From: JBEEJZ01 sp041168905
GTDB lineage: Bacteria > Pseudomonadota > Gammaproteobacteria > Burkholderiales > Burkholderiaceae_C
Assembly: GCA_041168905.1 (NCBI GenBank)
Contig: JBEEJZ010000238.1
Coordinates: 44,485-108,484, forward strand
Length of the DNA: 64,000 nucleotides
Reading direction: 5' to 3'
Shown piece by piece: positions 61,869 to 64,000 of this stretch. The position numbers and the translations under genes were made by a program. Position 1 is the stretch's first letter. Every line of letters starts with the position of its first letter. The notes below the pieces were generated by a model, which did not search any database, had not been told where the DNA came from, and saw only the letters and a program-made list of their open reading frames with translations.

Positions 61869-62882
61869 TCAGTTGCTGACGACCGGACGGCCGTTTTGCA
61901 GCTGTACCGTCTTGCCGGTCTTCCACGACAGGCCAGCAGCCTCGGCCACCGCCAAGGCGTTCACCCCGTCTTGCAGCGTGACCGGATAGGTCGACCCCGC
62001 CTCAATGGCGCCGACAAAGGCGCGCCACTCGGCTTCGTACGCCTTCATGTAGCGCTCCAGGAAGAAGTATTCAGGCTTGGCACTGACCGCACCGGCCGTG
62101 GTGATCTTGTTGACCGTGTTTTCCAGCACATTGCCGGCCTGCAGCAAACCGGTGGAGCCCAGCAACTCGAGGCGCTGGTCGTAGCCATAAACAGCACGAC
62201 GGCTGTTCTTGATGACCGCGATGCGACCGTCTGCAAAGTGCAGGGTAATGACGGCGGTGTCCACGTCACCCGCTGCGCCGATGGCAGGGTCCACGATGCT
62301 GGAGCCTACTGCCGTCACGGCCACCGGTGCCGCACCGAAGATCCAGCAGGCCATGTCAAAGTCGTGGATGGCCATGTCGCGGAACAGACCGCCCGACACC
62401 TGGATGTAGGACACCGGTGGGGGCGCGGGATCGAAAGACGTGATCGAAAGCAGTTCGCCTTTGCCGATGTCACCGTTATCGAAAGCCTGCTTGAGCGCTG
62501 CGAAGTTGGGGTCAAAACGGCGGTTGAAGCCAATCATCACCGGGCGTCCCAGCTTGGAGACCGCCTCATGGCAGGCCAGGGCACGATCCAGACTCAGATC
62601 GACTGGCTTTTCACACAGCACGGCCTTGCCGGCCTTTGCGGCGGCTTCGATCAGGTCGGCGTGGGTATCGGTGGAGGTGGCGATGAGCACGGCATCGATG
62701 GCCGGGTCAGCCACGATCTCCTGCGAGGACTTGGCCGTGGCGCCATAGCTTGCCGCCAGCTTTTGGGCGGCTTGCATGTTGATGTCTGAAACGGCGGCGA
62801 GTTGACAGCCTGCGTGGGCCACGATGCTTTTGGCGTGGACGTTGCCGATGCGGCCAGCGCCGAGAAGACCGACTTTGATCAT
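61869..62882 (-). CDS. iolG: myo-Inositol 2-dehydrogenase / Gfo-Idh-MocA family oxidoreductase
   Basis: A 337-residue NAD-dependent enzyme. Rossmann motif VGLLGAGRIGNVHA at the start, the EKP motif in LCEKPVDLSLDRAL with the catalytic lysine, and DMAIHDFDMACWIFG with the active-site aspartate and histidine are typical of inositol dehydrogenases. It oxidises myo-inositol to 2-keto-myo-inositol, the substrate of IolE. The related MocA acts on rhizopine derivatives, so a modified cyclitol is also possible. ATG 62882 is used; the frame extends 5' without a better start. It follows the second PanB-like gene on the same strand. Confidence 0.88.
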   Translation of the reverse strand: MIKVGLLGAGRIGNVHAKSIVAHAGCQLAAVSDINMQAAQKLAASYGATAKSSQEIVADPAIDAVLIATSTDTHADLIEAAAKAGKAVLCEKPVDLSLDRALACHEAVSKLGRPVMIGFNRRFDPNFAALKQAFDNGDIGKGELLSITSFDPAPPPVSYIQVSGGLFRDMAIHDFDMACWIFGAAPVAVTAVGSSIVDPAIGAAGDVDTAVITLHFADGRIAVIKNSRRAVYGYDQRLELLGSTGLLQAGNVLENTVNKITTAGAVSAKPEYFFLERYMKAYEAEWRAFVGAIEAGSTYPVTLQDGVNALAVAEAAGLSWKTGKTVQLQNGRPVVSN

Positions 62883-62946
62883 GTGTGAGCTCCGAAGTAA
62901 AAAAATGTGTCCCTGGTGGGACGGGAAAAAAAGTGAGTGCCGAGCC

Positions 62947-63756
62947 TTAGCGGTCGAGTTGGGCGAGGAATTGTTCGAATTCTGCGTCTGCAATCGGTAC
63001 CACATGCTCGGGCGCGGGATACACGCCAGTATCCACGTCAGCGACGAACTCCTTGAAGGCCGAGACACGCTCGCTTTGCAGGCGTTCCAGCTCTACCGCG
63101 AAATTGCGGTAGGTTTTGGCATGGCGCGGCTTGTGACCCCGCGTGCAACCCAGTACATCCTCGGCAAAAAGGTACTGGGCATCGGCCCCCGCACCTGCAC
63201 CCATACCCAGCATGAGCACCGAGGTACGCCTGGAGATGATTTCCGACACGCGGTCGGGCACCACTTCCAGCTCGGCACCGAACACGCCGATCGCCTCCAG
63301 TCGCTTGACGTGCTCCCACACGGCCAGCGCACTGACCGCCGTTTTGCCCACCGCCTTGAAACCTCCGGTCCAGGTGGCCTGCGAGGGGATCAAACCCACA
63401 TGGGCCACCACCGGCACAGCTTCGTCACACAGGCGCTTTTGAATGGCCAGCCCTGCGGCGCAGTAAAAACAGTCGCCGCCGATGGCCATGAACTTGAATG
63501 CTTCGCGCAGGTAATCCTCGGCCGTGATCAGTTGCCCAAACGGACCATAAGGCAGGCCCACTTGAACAAAGCAGCGGCCAGCTGCGGCCCGCATCTCGGG
63601 GGTGAAGAAGCGCCCCTCAATGGACAGCATGTCCACCCCGGCGGCATCGGCTGCGGCAGCCTCCTCGGGGGTGGTGACGTACAGCATGGAAATCTTGCGC
63701 TTGCCCTTGAGGGCGCGCATGTCTGCCACAGTGGGACGACGCTCTGGATGGCTCAT
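62947..63756 (-). CDS. PanB-superfamily (ketopantoate hydroxymethyltransferase-like) enzyme, copy 2
   Basis: A 269-residue TIM barrel of the PanB superfamily: RPTVADMRALKGKRKISMLY, AVPVVAHVGLIPSQATWTGG, FKAVGKTAVSAL, AELEVVPDRVSEII with the catalytic-glutamate position, and LGMGAGAGADAQYLFAEDVL, then RGHKPRHAKTYRNF. As in copy 1, the PanB magnesium-site aspartates are replaced (SIEG for GDS; VGLPYGPF for DMPFGSY). It lies between a hydroxypyruvate-isomerase-like gene and iolG on one strand, probably in one operon. The function is unknown; the context points to cyclitol or sugar-acid breakdown. Confidence 0.78.
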   Translation of the reverse strand: MSHPERRPTVADMRALKGKRKISMLYVTTPEEAAAADAAGVDMLSIEGRFFTPEMRAAAGRCFVQVGLPYGPFGQLITAEDYLREAFKFMAIGGDCFYCAAGLAIQKRLCDEAVPVVAHVGLIPSQATWTGGFKAVGKTAVSALAVWEHVKRLEAIGVFGAELEVVPDRVSEIISRRTSVLMLGMGAGAGADAQYLFAEDVLGCTRGHKPRHAKTYRNFAVELERLQSERVSAFKEFVADVDTGVYPAPEHVVPIADAEFEQFLAQLDR

Positions 63757-63779
63757 GGGTGACCTCGCTGGATGAAAAC

Positions 63780-64000
63780 TTAGGGGGCTACCGTGAAGGA
63801 GGCGCGAAAGGCTTCGAGCGCGGCCTCGGGTGCGCCTGAGGCGAAGGCCTCCATACACACCGCACCTCTGTAGCCCATGCGGCTCAGTGCCCGGGCAACG
63901 CCCTGGTAATTGATCTCGCCCGTGCCGGGTTCCATGCGGCCAGGCACGTCGGCGACCTGGATCTCGCCGATCCAGGGCAGGCAGCGTTCGCACAGCTGAA
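63780..64000 (-). CDS. Hydroxypyruvate isomerase-like TIM-barrel protein, C-terminal part (gene continues past the window)
   Basis: The frame is open from the right edge and ends at TAA (63780-63782), giving about 72 C-terminal residues: PWIGEIQVADVPGRMEPGTG, then EINYQGVARALSRMGYRGAV. The VADVPGR-EPGTGEIN block is the signature of the hydroxypyruvate isomerase/Hyi branch of xylose-isomerase-like barrels, to which MocC- and IolI-type proteins are distantly related. It lies 23 bases upstream of the second PanB-like gene and begins the visible part of that operon. Confidence 0.78.
   Translation of the reverse strand, partial: QLCERCLPWIGEIQVADVPGRMEPGTGEINYQGVARALSRMGYRGAVCMEAFASGAPEAALEAFRASFTVAP

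Overview
The window is GC-rich, gene-dense chromosomal DNA from a betaproteobacterium, most likely Burkholderiales, family Comamonadaceae (Rhodoferax / Polaromonas / Acidovorax-like). This is inferred from gene content (fused indolepyruvate oxidoreductase, tsaB-rimI-udg, purE-purK-sua5, CnoX-type thioredoxin) and codon use. No rRNA, tRNA, CRISPR array or intact insertion sequence was seen.

Layout. Bases 1-6020 are a phosphate-starvation block: the end of a phytase-like esterase gene, a terminator, a four-unit Pho box, ugpBAEC for glycerol-3-phosphate uptake, and an endonuclease/exonuclease/phosphatase-fold gene where ugpQ often lies. Bases 6040-17765 are mostly housekeeping (cyclase-PilZ, SulP transporter, IorAB, EamA exporters, uracil-DNA glycosylase, RimI, TsaB). 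They are interrupted by a DUF3800 gene with a convergent, highly structured candidate small RNA. Bases 17840-23260 are a patch of decayed defence and toxin genes: an AbiE pair with a broken toxin, a hipB-hipA locus whose hipA is split by one in-frame TAA into a HipS-like and a HipT-like piece, and a Fic gene next to an HsdR fragment, bracketed by two copies of the dacB 5' end. Bases 23150-31380 hold dacB, a diguanylate cyclase, sua5-purK-purE, a thioredoxin-TPR gene and an intact second hipBA with two matching operator palindromes.

From 31440 to the right edge most genes concern inositol and related cyclitols: iolA/mmsA with a LysR regulator; a MalEFGK-type ABC importer behind a long palindromic operator; an iolC-iolD-iolE-iolB operon closed by a LacI gene; a divergent ribose-type inositol importer; and, after vapBC and parDE-type toxin pairs, a moc-like (rhizopine-type) segment. 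This segment has two parallel modules, each with a divergent LacI paralogue, a membrane diiron oxygenase and a MocE-type Rieske ferredoxin. One ferredoxin gene is broken by an amber codon and the other is intact. Two PanB-superfamily enzymes lacking the usual magnesium-binding aspartates, an RpiR regulator, a fourth LacI regulator, an inositol dehydrogenase and a truncated hydroxypyruvate-isomerase-like TIM barrel complete it.

My reading is that the right third takes up and degrades myo-inositol plus a modified cyclitol (O-methyl- or amino-inositol). The membrane oxygenases would remove the modification, IolG/IolE/IolD/IolB/IolC/IolA would run the core pathway, and RpiR and LacI proteins would control it. 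The strongest candidates for something undescribed are the PanB-like pair in this cyclitol locus and the cloverleaf-like RNA beside the DUF3800 gene.
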